DNA of 64,000 bases from Leifsonia sp. PS1209 (GTDB lineage Bacteria; Actinomycetota; Actinomycetes; Actinomycetales; Microbacteriaceae). The notes under the pieces were generated by a model that was not told the DNA's origin, did no database searches, and was given only the letters and a program-made list of their open reading frames with translations. The DNA is taken from assembly GCF_012317045.1 (NCBI RefSeq), contig NZ_CP051154.1, positions 1,364,001 through 1,428,000 of the forward strand. The letters run 5' to 3'. Below are positions 45,146 through 54,928 of the stretch, one piece after another. Within the stretch, counting starts at the first letter, position 1, and every line of letters begins with the position of its first letter. A program made the position numbers and the translations under genes.

Positions 45146-46573
45146 ATGGCCCGGCGATTGCCGTCACAGCCGCCTAATCTTCCCGGGTTCTCGTACGTTC
45201 GTGTGCTCGGCTCCGGCGGCTTCGCCGACGTGTTCCTGTACGAGCAGAACATGCCGCGCCGCCAGGTGGCGGTGAAGGTCATGCTCGCCGAAGTGGTCAC
45301 CAGCCAGGTCAAGCAGATGTTCCAGGCGGAGGCCAATCTGATGGCCCAGCTGAGCACGCACCCGTCGATCCTCACCGTCTACCAGGCGGGCGTCTCCGCC
45401 GACGGCCGCCCGTACCTCGTGATGGAGCTGTGCTCGTCGGCGATCGGCCAGCGTTACCGGATGGACCCCCTCCCCGTCGCCGAGGCGCTGAGCATCGGCG
45501 TGCGGATCGCCAGCGCGGTCGAGACGGCGCACAGGGCCGGCGTGCTGCACCGGGACATCAAGCCGTCGAACATCCTGACCACCGCATACGGGCATCCGGT
45601 GCTGAGCGACTTCGGGATCGCCGCCACCCTGGGGGAAGCCGAGGTGACGGAGGCGATCGGGCTGTCCATCCCGTGGTCGGCGCCCGAGGTGCTGCTCGAC
45701 GAGACCAGCGGCACGATCGCGAGCGAGATCTGGGCGCTCGGCGCGACCATATACTCGCTGCTCGCCGGCCGTTCGCCGTTCGAGGTGATCGGCAAGGAGA
45801 ACACCTCCTCCGAGCTCATCTCGCGCATCACCAAGGGACGCCCGCAGCCGATCGGCCGCGTCGACGTTCCTCCGCGGCTGGAGCAGGTGCTGCAGAAGGC
45901 GATGTCGAAGAAGCCGTCGGCCAGGCAGCGCAGCGTGATCGAGTTCATCCGGGAGCTGCAGGCGGTGGAGACCGAGCTCGGCCTGCCGCAGACGCCGATC
46001 GAGGTCGCGATGGACGACTGGGCGCTGGCCACGGCGGAGGACCCGGAGGACAGGACCCGCGTGAAGGGCCTGGTCTCCGTCGACCCGTCCGCCGCGCGCA
46101 GACGGCGCAGGAACGCGTCGGCGGCGACCGTCATGCGCGCCCCGACGCGGACCGTGGTGCGCGAGAGCGCAGGAAGCATGCCGAGCAGCACGGCGCCTCC
46201 GCCCGCCCGGTGGTCGCGCGCACTGGTGCTCTCGCTGGTCGCCTGCGCGATCCTGGTGGTCGCGCTGGCCGTGACGGCGACGTTCGTGCTGGTGAAGGTG
46301 TCGTCGAGCGGGGAGATCCCGACGGTGCGCGACCTCTCCGGCCGGGTGTCGTCCGGGACCATCGTGTTCAGCTGGACCGACCCCGGCCTGCAGCCGGACG
46401 ACACCTATCAGGTGGCGGTCGGGGACGAGCCGCCGAGCAGCCAGCACGCCACCGAGTTCCGGGTGGATGCGAAACCCGGCGAGACCGTGTGCGTCACCGT
46501 CACCGTCAACAGGGACGGCAAGACCGGCGCCCCCAGCGGCCAGAAGTGCGTTCAGAGAGCCGACAGCCCGTGA
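45146..46573 (+). CDS. transmembrane Ser/Thr protein kinase with extracellular Fn3-like domain
   Basis: The 475-residue protein has a PASTA-less Hanks-type kinase domain at about 16-275: GSGGFADVF, VAVKV (ATP lysine), HRDIKPSN, SDFGIAA and APEV. A linker follows with TVMRAPTRTVVRES, then one membrane segment (about 357-381) and an extracellular domain of about 90 residues resembling a fibronectin type III repeat (IVFSWTDPGLQPDDTYQV). The ATG at 45146 was chosen for GGGAGG just upstream. The stop overlaps the giant protein gene (GTGA). An Fn3-like sensor beside an Fn3-containing surface protein suggests direct contact. Confidence 0.93.
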   Translation: MARRLPSQPPNLPGFSYVRVLGSGGFADVFLYEQNMPRRQVAVKVMLAEVVTSQVKQMFQAEANLMAQLSTHPSILTVYQAGVSADGRPYLVMELCSSAIGQRYRMDPLPVAEALSIGVRIASAVETAHRAGVLHRDIKPSNILTTAYGHPVLSDFGIAATLGEAEVTEAIGLSIPWSAPEVLLDETSGTIASEIWALGATIYSLLAGRSPFEVIGKENTSSELISRITKGRPQPIGRVDVPPRLEQVLQKAMSKKPSARQRSVIEFIRELQAVETELGLPQTPIEVAMDDWALATAEDPEDRTRVKGLVSVDPSAARRRRRNASAATVMRAPTRTVVRESAGSMPSSTAPPPARWSRALVLSLVACAILVVALAVTATFVLVKVSSSGEIPTVRDLSGRVSSGTIVFSWTDPGLQPDDTYQVAVGDEPPSSQHATEFRVDAKPGETVCVTVTVNRDGKTGAPSGQKCVQRADSP

Positions 46574-49500
46574 TCGGTGCCTGGATCGCGGCGCACAAGT
46601 CGCTCGTGGCGACCGTGACGAGCAGCACGGCTGTCGTCGCGCTCGTGACGACGCTCGCCGTCGTCTCCGGCGGATACAGCGCCCAGCACTTGCAGCTCGG
46701 CGACGCGGCCGTCTGGGTGGCGAGCGGAGCGAAGAAGTCGCTCGGCAGGGCCAACACCGAGATCGACAAGCTGAACTCCGTGGTCACCGGCACGGGGGAG
46801 GCCATCGACGTCGTCCAGGACGGCTCGAACGTGCTGCTGCTCGACAAAGAGACGAACACCCTCGCCGTCGTCGACCCTGCCACCAGCGAGGCGGGCAAGT
46901 CCGTCGCGCTTCCCCCGCGCTCGCCGCGGGTCGACATCTCCGGCGACCACGTCTCGCTGCTCTCGCAGGCGACGGGGCAGCTCTGGCTGACGACGGTGCC
47001 GCAGCTCGATCAGTTCAACGCGGGCTCCGGCTCGACCATCGACCTCGGCGGACGGACCATCGCGGCGATGGATCCCGCCGGCGCGCTGTTCGCCTACCTG
47101 CCGGACACGAAGACGGTCACCAGGATCGACGTGACGGGCTCCGAGCCGACGACCACCTCGCAGAAGGTGCCGACGACGGGCGACGGAGCCGCGGCGGCGC
47201 TCACCATCGTCGGTGGCAAGTGGGCGCTCTTCGATCCGGATGCGCGTGCCGTCTACCTGGCGGGGAGGACCGTCGACCTCTCCGGCTTCCTCCGCACCGG
47301 CGACGACGCCGTCGTTCAGCAGCCGTCCGCCTCCGGGGACGCGGTGTGGATCGCGACCAACTCCGGACTCATCGAGGTGCCGCTCGACGGCACGAAGCCG
47401 TCCCGCGCGTTCGCGGACGCGTCCGGCGCGCCGGCGGCTCCCATCACCGTCGGCGACTGCACGTACGCCGCGTGGGCCGGAGGAGCCGCGTGGTCGACGT
47501 GCGACGCATCCGGTGCAGGAAAGGCCTCGACGCTCAGCGAGGTTCCCGGCGGAGCGGCGCTCGCCTTCCGCGCCAACACGGGCAGGGTCGTGCTGAACGA
47601 CGCCAAGTCCGGCGTCTCCTGGGCCGTGCAGAGCGGCAACACGCGCATCGACAACTGGGACGAGCTCGTCGCCAAGAAGAACACCAAGGAACTCGTCGAC
47701 CAGTCCAGGCAGGACACGACACCGCAGTACGAGAAGCAGCAGCAGCCTCCGGTCGCGGTCGACGACCAGTTCGGCGCGCGGCCGGGACGCGTGACACCGC
47801 TGCCGGTGCTGCTCAACGACTACGACCCGAACGGCGACGTGCTCACGATCGACTCGTTCACGGGCATCCCGGTCGAGCAGGGCACCCTCGAGCTGACCAA
47901 CAGCAACCAGCAGCTGCAGATCACCCTGCCGGACACGGCGAGCGGCACGATCGCGTTCGACTACACCATCTCGGACGGCAGGGGAGGTACGGCGTCCGCC
48001 CACGTGGTGGTGAGCGTGCGCCTGCCCACCGAGAACTCCCCGCCGGTCTGCGCCAGGGCGGCGAAGGCCGTCGTACAGGCGGGAGGCCGGGTCACCAGCT
48101 CGGTGCTCAGCGAGTGCTACGACCCGGATGGCGACTCCTTCTTCCTCGCCGGGGCGAGCGTTCCCGGCCCGGACACCGTGACATTCACGCCGCAGGGTCA
48201 GGTCGCGTTCTCCGACCACGGCCAGGGCGGCGACCTCAAAGATGTGAGCCTGGTGGTGTCCGACGCCCTCGCCCAGGGGACGGGGACGCTCGCCGTCACC
48301 GTGCGCGCGCCCGGCCAGGTGCCGATCATCGCCGACCCGTTCGCCGTCCTCGCCTATCAGGGCCAGGAGGTGACGGTGCAGCCGCTCGCGCACGTGCGCG
48401 GCGGGAACGGCACCGTGCGGCTGAGCAACGTCCCGAGCAAGGCCGACGCGACGATCACGCCCGACTACCAGGGCGGCACGTTCCGCTTCGACTCCGACCA
48501 GGTCGGGACGCACAACATCGAGTACACGGTCTCCGACGGCGTCGTCACCTCCACCGGCACCGTCCGGATCGACGTGAAGGCCCCGCCCGGCGCCAAGACG
48601 GCGCCCATCGCGGTGCCGCACACCGCGTTCATCCGGGAGCAGACCACCCAGGACGTGGATGTGCTCTCCACCGACATCGACCCGTCCGGCGGCGTGCTGC
48701 TGGTCACCGGGGTCACCGCGCCGCCGCCGACCAGCGGCGTCCGCGTCGAGATCCTCGGCCAGCGCACGCTGCGCGTGACGCTCAACCGTCCGCTCGCCGG
48801 CCCGATGGACTTCCACTACCAGCTGAGCAACGGCCTCGCCGACGCGGTCGGCACGGTGACGGTCGTGCAGCTGCCGCCGTTGACCGTGCACCAGCCGCCG
48901 ATCGCGGCGCCGGACTCCGTCTCGGTGCGCGTGGACGACGTGGTCGACATCCCGGTGCTCACCAACGACATCCAGCCGGACGGCGACAAGCTCACCCTCG
49001 ACCCGACGCTGGCGACGCCGCTGCCGTCCGGCGCCGGCCTGCTCTTCGCGAGCGGCAGCCAGCTGCGCTACCTCGCGCCGTCGAAGCCGGGCAACTTCAC
49101 GGCGGCGTACAAGGTGTTCGGCGAGGACGGCCAGTGGGCGACCGCCGAGGTCAACATCGCCGTCCGCGAACGCGACGAGGCCACGAACAACCCGCCCGTG
49201 CCGAAGACGGTGACGGCGCGCGTGCTCGCCGGCGACACGGTCCGCATCACGGTGCCGCTGTCCGGCATCGACCCCGACGGCGACTCCGTGCAGTTCATCG
49301 GGCAGGAGACGAACCCGCAGAAGGGCGCCGTGATCGCCTCCGGCGCGGACTGGATGGACTTCCAGGCCGGAGACTACGCGGCAGGCACCGACACGTTCAG
49401 CTACGCGGTGGTGGATGCGCTCGGCGCGCGGGCCACGGGGACGGTCAGGGTCGGCATCGCCCCGCGCGTCGACGGAGCGCGGAACCCCGTCGCGGTCGAG

Positions 49501-52500
49501 GACGACGTGACGACCCGGCCGGGCAAGACCCTGAACATCCAAGTGCTCGCCAATGACAGCGACCCGGACGGGAGCCCGTTGACGGTCACCAAGGTGTCGT
49601 CGCTCGATGGCAAGGCGAAGGCGAAGATCACCGACGACATCGTGGTCGTCACCGCGCCGAAGGCCGAAGGGACGTACGGCTTCCTCTACACGATCCAGAA
49701 CCAGCGCGGCGGCACGAGCGAGAACTTCGTGCGCGTGACGGTCAGCGCGAACGCCCCTCCCGCGCGTCCGGTGGTCTCCGACACGTCGCTCGGCCTGTCG
49801 GACATCCTGGGCAAGGACAGGGTCAACGTCAACGTGCTGGCCAACGTGTTCTTCGCGGACGGGCCGGTCTCCTCGCTCAAGCTGCAACTGGTGCCCGGCT
49901 ACGGCACCAGCGCCCAGGTGACGGCCAACAAGCGGATCAGGATCACGATCGGCGCCAAGAGCCAGATCATCCCGTTCAAGGTCACCAACCCGGACGACGA
50001 GTCGATCTCGGGCTACGGGTTCGTGCACATCCCCGGATACAACGACGCCCTTCCGCAGGTGAAGCGCGGCGCCCCCGACCTCACCGTGGTCAGCGAGAAG
50101 ACGCTGACGATCCACCTCAACGACTACATCGTGGCCGTCGGCGGACGCAAAGTGCGGCTGACGGACGCGGCGACCGTGCGGGCGACGCACGCGAACGGCG
50201 ACGACCTCGTCGTCAACAACGACACCCTGCAGTACACGAGCACGTCGCGCTACTTCGGGCCGGCATCCATCTCGTTCCAGGTGACGGACGGCACGTCCGC
50301 CGGCGACCCGAACGGCAACGTCGCCACCATCGTGCTGCCGATCCAGGTCACGGCGCGGCAGAACCAGCCCCCGGTGTTCACCGGGGCGCTGATCGACTTC
50401 GAGCCCGGGCAGACGAAGACGGTCGACCTCACGAAGCTCACCAGCTACCCGTATGCGAAAGACCAGAACGAGCTGGCCTTCAGCATCCAGGACCCGAAAC
50501 CCGACGGCGTCTCCGTCTCGCTCGACGGGCGCAAGCTCACGATCGCGGTCGCCGCCGGCACCGCGAAGGGCGCGCATCCCTCGATCGCGATCGGGGTGCG
50601 GGATGCGGTCAACGCCGGGCAGCCAGGGCGCATCGACCTCAACGTGGTGCCGTCCACCAGGCCGCTGGCGAGTCCGCAGTCCGACACCGTGATCGCGCCC
50701 CGCGGCCAGACGACGAGCGTGGATGTGCTCGCCAACGACAAGGCGACCAACCCGTTCCCCGACAAGCCGCTCAGGGTCGTCGGCGTGCGCGGGCTGGGCA
50801 GCAGCGACCTGCCGAGCGGGGTCACCATCACGCCGAGCGCGGACAACTCGACTCTGAGCATCCAGGTGTCTGCGACGGCGGCGCCCGCCGACGCGACCGT
50901 GCAGTACGAGGTGGCGGATGCGACGGGCGACCCCGACAGGTACACCTGGGGAACGGTCACCGTGTCCGTGCAGGACAAGCCGGCCCCCGTCTCGAACGTG
51001 CAGATCACGGCGTTCGCCGACCGGTCGCTGACGGTGTCGTGGATCCCCGGCGCGTTCAACAACTCGCCGATCACCGGGTTCGAGGTGACCGTCGCGAACG
51101 CGGCGACGGGCCAGGTCTTCTCGACCACGCCGTGCGCGACGACCAGCTGCGCCGTCCAGACGCCGGGCAACGGCCCCGACAACGCCGTCACCATCGCCGT
51201 GCGGGCGAAGAACGCGCTCGGGCTGTCCGACCCGACCGCATACACAGAGCCGGTCTGGTCGGACGTGATCCCCGGAGCCCCGTCCGGGCTGTCGTCGCAG
51301 CCGCTCGACCACGGACTGCGGATCAGCTGGACCAAGCCGGCCGACGTGCCGGGCGCCAGCCCGATCAGCTCGTACGTGGTCACCCTCGGCGGACAGACCG
51401 CCTCGCTCGCCGTGCAGCGCGGCGACGCGGTCGGCACCCAGTACTCGCTCAACCTCGCGGACGGCAGCATCGCGAACGGCGCAGCCATCGGATACGCGGT
51501 GTCGTCCCGCAACGACTTCTACGCCGGGCGCACAAGCTGGAACCAGAGCCAGAGCAGCGGCGTGCCCGCCGGCGCTCCGCTCGTCACCGGCCCGGCGCCG
51601 ACGGCGACGCCGAGCATGACGGACGGGTCGACGGCCACGCTGAGCTGGCCGACGGTGTTCAGCGACAACGGCAAAGCGATCACCCGCTACTACGCCGGTG
51701 TCTTCCAGGGCTCGGCGATGCCGAACTGCACGGTCACGGGTGTCGAGTCCGGCAACCCCGTGCTGCAGGTGGACCCCACCTCGTCGTCGTTCGTCTCGAC
51801 GGCGGGCACGAGCACCACGTTCCGGGGGCTGCAGCCGAACACGAGCTACAACTTCGTGGTCTACGCGTACAACGGACAGGGATGCACGCGCAGCGCCTTC
51901 GCGACGGCCACCCCGCGGCAGGCACCGGGGGCTCCGACCGCCGTGAGCGTGTCCGGGCCGGCGTCCAGCTTCCCGGACCGCTACGACTTCCGGCTCGACG
52001 GCGTGACGTACCGCGCCGGCAGTGGGGCCAACCCGGTCGTCTCCTACCGGCTGACCGGCGCGGGCGTCAACGAGTCCGGCACGATTACGGGCACCTCGGG
52101 GCTGCTGTCTGGCGCGGGTGGCAACCATTACGGCATACCGCTCACCCTCACGATCACTCAGATCTGCGAGGGCTACCCCGACAACTCCCGACTGTGCAGC
52201 GATCCGGGCAGCCAGCTCAGCGTGCCGCTCGGGGTGGCCGTCGCCACCGACCTCGGCGGGATCCGGTTCACCACCACGCCGGTCCCGGACACCGACCCCG
52301 TGACGTACACCTACGCGTACACCTGGACGTCGTGGCCGACCGGCTCCTACGACTCGGTGACGTACAGCTGCGACGGCGGCGTCACCCAGACGCCGATGCC
52401 CGCCGTCGGTCAGACCGCATCCTGTGCCCCGGTGGACCCGAGCTTCCCGCTGGTCGTCTCCGTGACCGTCGGCGGCAGCACGTACACCCAGAGCTACGCG

Positions 52501-52524
52501 AGTTCTGCCGTGCCGCAAGGGTAG
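46570..52524 (+). CDS. giant Ig-like/Fn3 multidomain surface protein (1984 residues)
   Basis: An N-terminal membrane segment (about residues 12-36) suggests export with a signal anchor. Residues about 60-370 contain repeated beta-strand units that may be a propeller. From about 393 to 1470 come roughly nine cadherin/Ig-like repeats, recognisable by PPVAVDD-, VLANDSDPDG- and DPDGDSVQF-type motifs. From about 1473 to the end are fibronectin type III-like repeats (LTVSWIPGAFNNSPITGFEV, LRISWTKPADVPG). There is no C-terminal membrane helix or LPXTG motif. It starts inside the kinase stop codon (GTGA). The function is unknown; adhesion or wall sensing would fit. Confidence 0.88.
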   Translation: MIGAWIAAHKSLVATVTSSTAVVALVTTLAVVSGGYSAQHLQLGDAAVWVASGAKKSLGRANTEIDKLNSVVTGTGEAIDVVQDGSNVLLLDKETNTLAVVDPATSEAGKSVALPPRSPRVDISGDHVSLLSQATGQLWLTTVPQLDQFNAGSGSTIDLGGRTIAAMDPAGALFAYLPDTKTVTRIDVTGSEPTTTSQKVPTTGDGAAAALTIVGGKWALFDPDARAVYLAGRTVDLSGFLRTGDDAVVQQPSASGDAVWIATNSGLIEVPLDGTKPSRAFADASGAPAAPITVGDCTYAAWAGGAAWSTCDASGAGKASTLSEVPGGAALAFRANTGRVVLNDAKSGVSWAVQSGNTRIDNWDELVAKKNTKELVDQSRQDTTPQYEKQQQPPVAVDDQFGARPGRVTPLPVLLNDYDPNGDVLTIDSFTGIPVEQGTLELTNSNQQLQITLPDTASGTIAFDYTISDGRGGTASAHVVVSVRLPTENSPPVCARAAKAVVQAGGRVTSSVLSECYDPDGDSFFLAGASVPGPDTVTFTPQGQVAFSDHGQGGDLKDVSLVVSDALAQGTGTLAVTVRAPGQVPIIADPFAVLAYQGQEVTVQPLAHVRGGNGTVRLSNVPSKADATITPDYQGGTFRFDSDQVGTHNIEYTVSDGVVTSTGTVRIDVKAPPGAKTAPIAVPHTAFIREQTTQDVDVLSTDIDPSGGVLLVTGVTAPPPTSGVRVEILGQRTLRVTLNRPLAGPMDFHYQLSNGLADAVGTVTVVQLPPLTVHQPPIAAPDSVSVRVDDVVDIPVLTNDIQPDGDKLTLDPTLATPLPSGAGLLFASGSQLRYLAPSKPGNFTAAYKVFGEDGQWATAEVNIAVRERDEATNNPPVPKTVTARVLAGDTVRITVPLSGIDPDGDSVQFIGQETNPQKGAVIASGADWMDFQAGDYAAGTDTFSYAVVDALGARATGTVRVGIAPRVDGARNPVAVEDDVTTRPGKTLNIQVLANDSDPDGSPLTVTKVSSLDGKAKAKITDDIVVVTAPKAEGTYGFLYTIQNQRGGTSENFVRVTVSANAPPARPVVSDTSLGLSDILGKDRVNVNVLANVFFADGPVSSLKLQLVPGYGTSAQVTANKRIRITIGAKSQIIPFKVTNPDDESISGYGFVHIPGYNDALPQVKRGAPDLTVVSEKTLTIHLNDYIVAVGGRKVRLTDAATVRATHANGDDLVVNNDTLQYTSTSRYFGPASISFQVTDGTSAGDPNGNVATIVLPIQVTARQNQPPVFTGALIDFEPGQTKTVDLTKLTSYPYAKDQNELAFSIQDPKPDGVSVSLDGRKLTIAVAAGTAKGAHPSIAIGVRDAVNAGQPGRIDLNVVPSTRPLASPQSDTVIAPRGQTTSVDVLANDKATNPFPDKPLRVVGVRGLGSSDLPSGVTITPSADNSTLSIQVSATAAPADATVQYEVADATGDPDRYTWGTVTVSVQDKPAPVSNVQITAFADRSLTVSWIPGAFNNSPITGFEVTVANAATGQVFSTTPCATTSCAVQTPGNGPDNAVTIAVRAKNALGLSDPTAYTEPVWSDVIPGAPSGLSSQPLDHGLRISWTKPADVPGASPISSYVVTLGGQTASLAVQRGDAVGTQYSLNLADGSIANGAAIGYAVSSRNDFYAGRTSWNQSQSSGVPAGAPLVTGPAPTATPSMTDGSTATLSWPTVFSDNGKAITRYYAGVFQGSAMPNCTVTGVESGNPVLQVDPTSSSFVSTAGTSTTFRGLQPNTSYNFVVYAYNGQGCTRSAFATATPRQAPGAPTAVSVSGPASSFPDRYDFRLDGVTYRAGSGANPVVSYRLTGAGVNESGTITGTSGLLSGAGGNHYGIPLTLTITQICEGYPDNSRLCSDPGSQLSVPLGVAVATDLGGIRFTTTPVPDTDPVTYTYAYTWTSWPTGSYDSVTYSCDGGVTQTPMPAVGQTASCAPVDPSFPLVVSVTVGGSTYTQSYASSAVPQG

Positions 52525-52545
52525 GAACGGCCATACTGAATGACA

Positions 52546-52620
52546 ATGCCCGCAATGCAGACGAACCCCCACGGCACCGGCCGCGGCACCACCCAGAAGA
52601 CGCTGAGAGGCCACGCATGA
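52546..52620 (+). CDS. possible 24-codon leader ORF overlapping the MoxR start
   Basis: In the 92-nt gap after the giant gene, ATG at 52546 opens a 24-codon frame (MPAMQTNPHGTGRGTTQKTL, then RGHA) that ends in the TGA overlapping the MoxR ATG (ATGA). CATACT at about 52531-52536 could be a -10 box. The overlap style matches the other genes here. Composition is unremarkable and it may be chance; an in-frame ATG also lies at 52540. Confidence 0.25.
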   Translation: MPAMQTNPHGTGRGTTQKTLRGHA

Positions 52621-53588
52621 CAATGACCCCCGAGCAGGCGACGTGGTTCTCCGGCGTCTTCGAGCGGCTGGTGTCGAACATCGACAGGGTGCTGCTCGGC
52701 AAGGCGCACATCATCCGGCTGTCCCTCACGGCGCTGTTCAGCGAAGGGCACCTGCTGCTGGAGGACTTCCCCGGCACGGGCAAGACGTCGCTGGCGCGCG
52801 CCATCGCGCAGAGCGTCCGCGGCACGAGCAACCGGGTGCAGTTCACCCCCGACCTGCTGCCGGGCGACATCACCGGCGTCAACATCTTCGACCAGCGCAC
52901 CGGCGCGTTCGAGTTCCACCGCGGCCCGGTGTTCGCGAACATCGTGCTCGCCGACGAGATCAACAGGGCGAGTCCCAAGACCCAGTCGGCGTTGCTCGAA
53001 GTGATGGAGGAGGAGCAGGTCACGGTCGACGGCGTCCGCCACCAGGTCGGCGCCCCGTTCATGGTCATCGCCACGCAGAACCCGATCGAGCAGGCGGGCA
53101 CGTACCGGCTTCCGGAGGCGCAGCTCGACCGGTTCCTGATGAAGGCGTCGATCGGCTACCCGGACCACGAGGCGACCCTGCGCATCCTGGAGGGGTCGGA
53201 GCACCGGGCGCACGAGATCGTCGTGCCGGAGGTCATCTCGGCGGCCACGGTGGTGGAGATGGCGGGCATGGCGCGCACGGTGCACGTCGACGCCACGATC
53301 AACGACTACGTCTCCCGGCTGGTGGATGCGACGCGCACGGCCGACGAGATCCGTCTCGGCGTCAGCGTGCGCGGCGCCCTCGCGCTCGTGCGCGCGTCCA
53401 AGACGCTCGCTGCGTCGGCCGGCCGGTACTACGTGACGCCCGACGACGTGAAGGCGCTGGCGGAGCCGGTGCTCGCCCACCGCCTCGTGCTCGACCCCGA
53501 GGCCGAGTTCGAGGGTGTGACAGCGTCGAGCGTCGTCGCCCAGATCCTGATCGAGACGCCGCCGCCCGGGGATCGGGTCGCCGTGTGA
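52617..53588 (+). CDS. MoxR-type AAA+ ATPase
   Basis: The 323-residue AAA+ protein has Walker A EDFPGTGKTS, Walker B IVLADEINRA, the sensor segment ATQNPIEQAGTYRLPEAQLDRF and a C-terminal lid domain. MoxR ATPases work as chaperones that mature or activate proteins, usually with a DUF58 or VWA partner, which is the next gene. The ATG at 52617 follows GAGAGG. The stop overlaps the DUF58 start (GTGA). Confidence 0.95.
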   Translation: MTMTPEQATWFSGVFERLVSNIDRVLLGKAHIIRLSLTALFSEGHLLLEDFPGTGKTSLARAIAQSVRGTSNRVQFTPDLLPGDITGVNIFDQRTGAFEFHRGPVFANIVLADEINRASPKTQSALLEVMEEEQVTVDGVRHQVGAPFMVIATQNPIEQAGTYRLPEAQLDRFLMKASIGYPDHEATLRILEGSEHRAHEIVVPEVISAATVVEMAGMARTVHVDATINDYVSRLVDATRTADEIRLGVSVRGALALVRASKTLAASAGRYYVTPDDVKALAEPVLAHRLVLDPEAEFEGVTASSVVAQILIETPPPGDRVAV

Positions 53589-54928
53589 GCACCACCGTCA
53601 GTCGCACCCAGGCGGAGCTCACCAACGCCAGGGCGAGGATCGTCGGCACCAGGGACGGATTCCTGGCCGACGTGATCGTGCTGGTCGTGCGGTCGACCTC
53701 TGCCGCCTGGCGGGCGGTCTCCGGGGTGGCGCGCAGGATCGGCTCGGTGGTCACGCCGCTCGGCTGGGCTCTCGCCGTCGTCGCGATCCTCGGGCTGACG
53801 TCCGGCTACGTCTACGGCTGGCTGGAGGCGGTGGTGGTCGGCTGGTCGGCCGTCGCCCTGCTGGTGGTGGCCTCCGGCTACCTGGCGGGGCGAAACGCGT
53901 ACCGGGTGCAGCTGGCCCTGCCGTCGAACCGCGTCGTGGTGGGGGAGAAGGCGCCCGGCGAGGTGATCGTGCGGAACCCCGTGCGCCGCAGGCTCCCCGG
54001 TGTGCGGGTCGAGGTGCCGGTCGGGCACGGCCTCGCCGAGTTCGCCGCTCCGTCGCTGGCCGGAGGCGAGGAGCACTCCGACGTCTTCCTGGTGCCGACC
54101 ACGCGCAGAGGCATCGTGCCGATCGGCCCCGTGCGCACGGTGCGCGCCGACCCGGTGGGCGTCGTGCGGCGCGAGATGGTGTGGGCGGAGTCGCTCGACC
54201 TGTTCGTGCATCCGCGGACCATCGCCATCCCGAGCATGAGCACAGGGTTCGTGCGCGACCTGGAAGGCGCCCCGACGCGCGACCTGACCGCGAGCGACAT
54301 CGCGTTCCACGCGCTGCGCGAGTACGTTCCGGGCGACGAGCGCAGGAACATCCACTGGAAGTCGACGGCGAAGACCGGCAGCTACATGGTGCGGCAGTTC
54401 GAGGAGACCAGGCGCAGCCACCTGCTGGTCGCCCTCAGCCTGTCGAGCTCCGACTACGGCAACGACGAGGAGTTCGAGCTGGCGGTGAGCGCCGCCGGTT
54501 CGCTCGGCGTGCGCGCCATGCTCGACTCGCGCACCGTATCCGTGGTCGCGAGCGCACGCACGCCGGACTTCGCGAAGAAGATCGTGCACACCGTCCGGCG
54601 CCTCAGCGTCGTGAACAGGGGCAGGCTGCTCGACGACCTCGCCAGTGTCGAGCTGGCGCCGACGGCACTCCGGCTGCCGGAGCTCGCGCAGATCGCGGCG
54701 GAGGAATCGACGGGCATCTCCGTCGCGTTCCTCGTCTGCGGCTCGACCGTGACCGCTACGCAGCTGCGCGCCTCCGCATCGCACTTCCCGCTCGGCGTCG
54801 ACGTGGTCGCCGTGGTCTGCGACGAGGGCGCGGTGCCCGCCCTGCGCAGGGTGTCCGACCTCAGCGTGCTCACCATCGGCTACCTGGAAGACCTGCAGAA
54901 GAGCCTGGCGAAACGGCTGGCGACCTGA
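53585..54928 (+). CDS. DUF58 membrane protein, MoxR partner
   Basis: The 447-residue protein has two membrane segments near residues 58-100. A beta-rich domain follows (PGEVIVRNPVRRRLPGVRVE), then the diagnostic DUF58 motif VPGDERRNIHWKSTAKTG at about 250 and a VWA-like tail. DUF58 proteins regularly lie beside MoxR ATPases and are thought to present or receive the ATPase's client. It overlaps both neighbours by 4 and 1 nt. Confidence 0.92.
   Translation: MSTTVSRTQAELTNARARIVGTRDGFLADVIVLVVRSTSAAWRAVSGVARRIGSVVTPLGWALAVVAILGLTSGYVYGWLEAVVVGWSAVALLVVASGYLAGRNAYRVQLALPSNRVVVGEKAPGEVIVRNPVRRRLPGVRVEVPVGHGLAEFAAPSLAGGEEHSDVFLVPTTRRGIVPIGPVRTVRADPVGVVRREMVWAESLDLFVHPRTIAIPSMSTGFVRDLEGAPTRDLTASDIAFHALREYVPGDERRNIHWKSTAKTGSYMVRQFEETRRSHLLVALSLSSSDYGNDEEFELAVSAAGSLGVRAMLDSRTVSVVASARTPDFAKKIVHTVRRLSVVNRGRLLDDLASVELAPTALRLPELAQIAAEESTGISVAFLVCGSTVTATQLRASASHFPLGVDVVAVVCDEGAVPALRRVSDLSVLTIGYLEDLQKSLAKRLAT

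Noticed and set aside
46552..52623. A 2023-codon open frame on the minus strand antisense to the giant gene
   Set aside because: It is a GC-driven shadow of the plus-strand frame: composition is Arg/Asp/Val/Gly-rich with no recognisable domain, start or ribosome site. The plus frame has clear domains.
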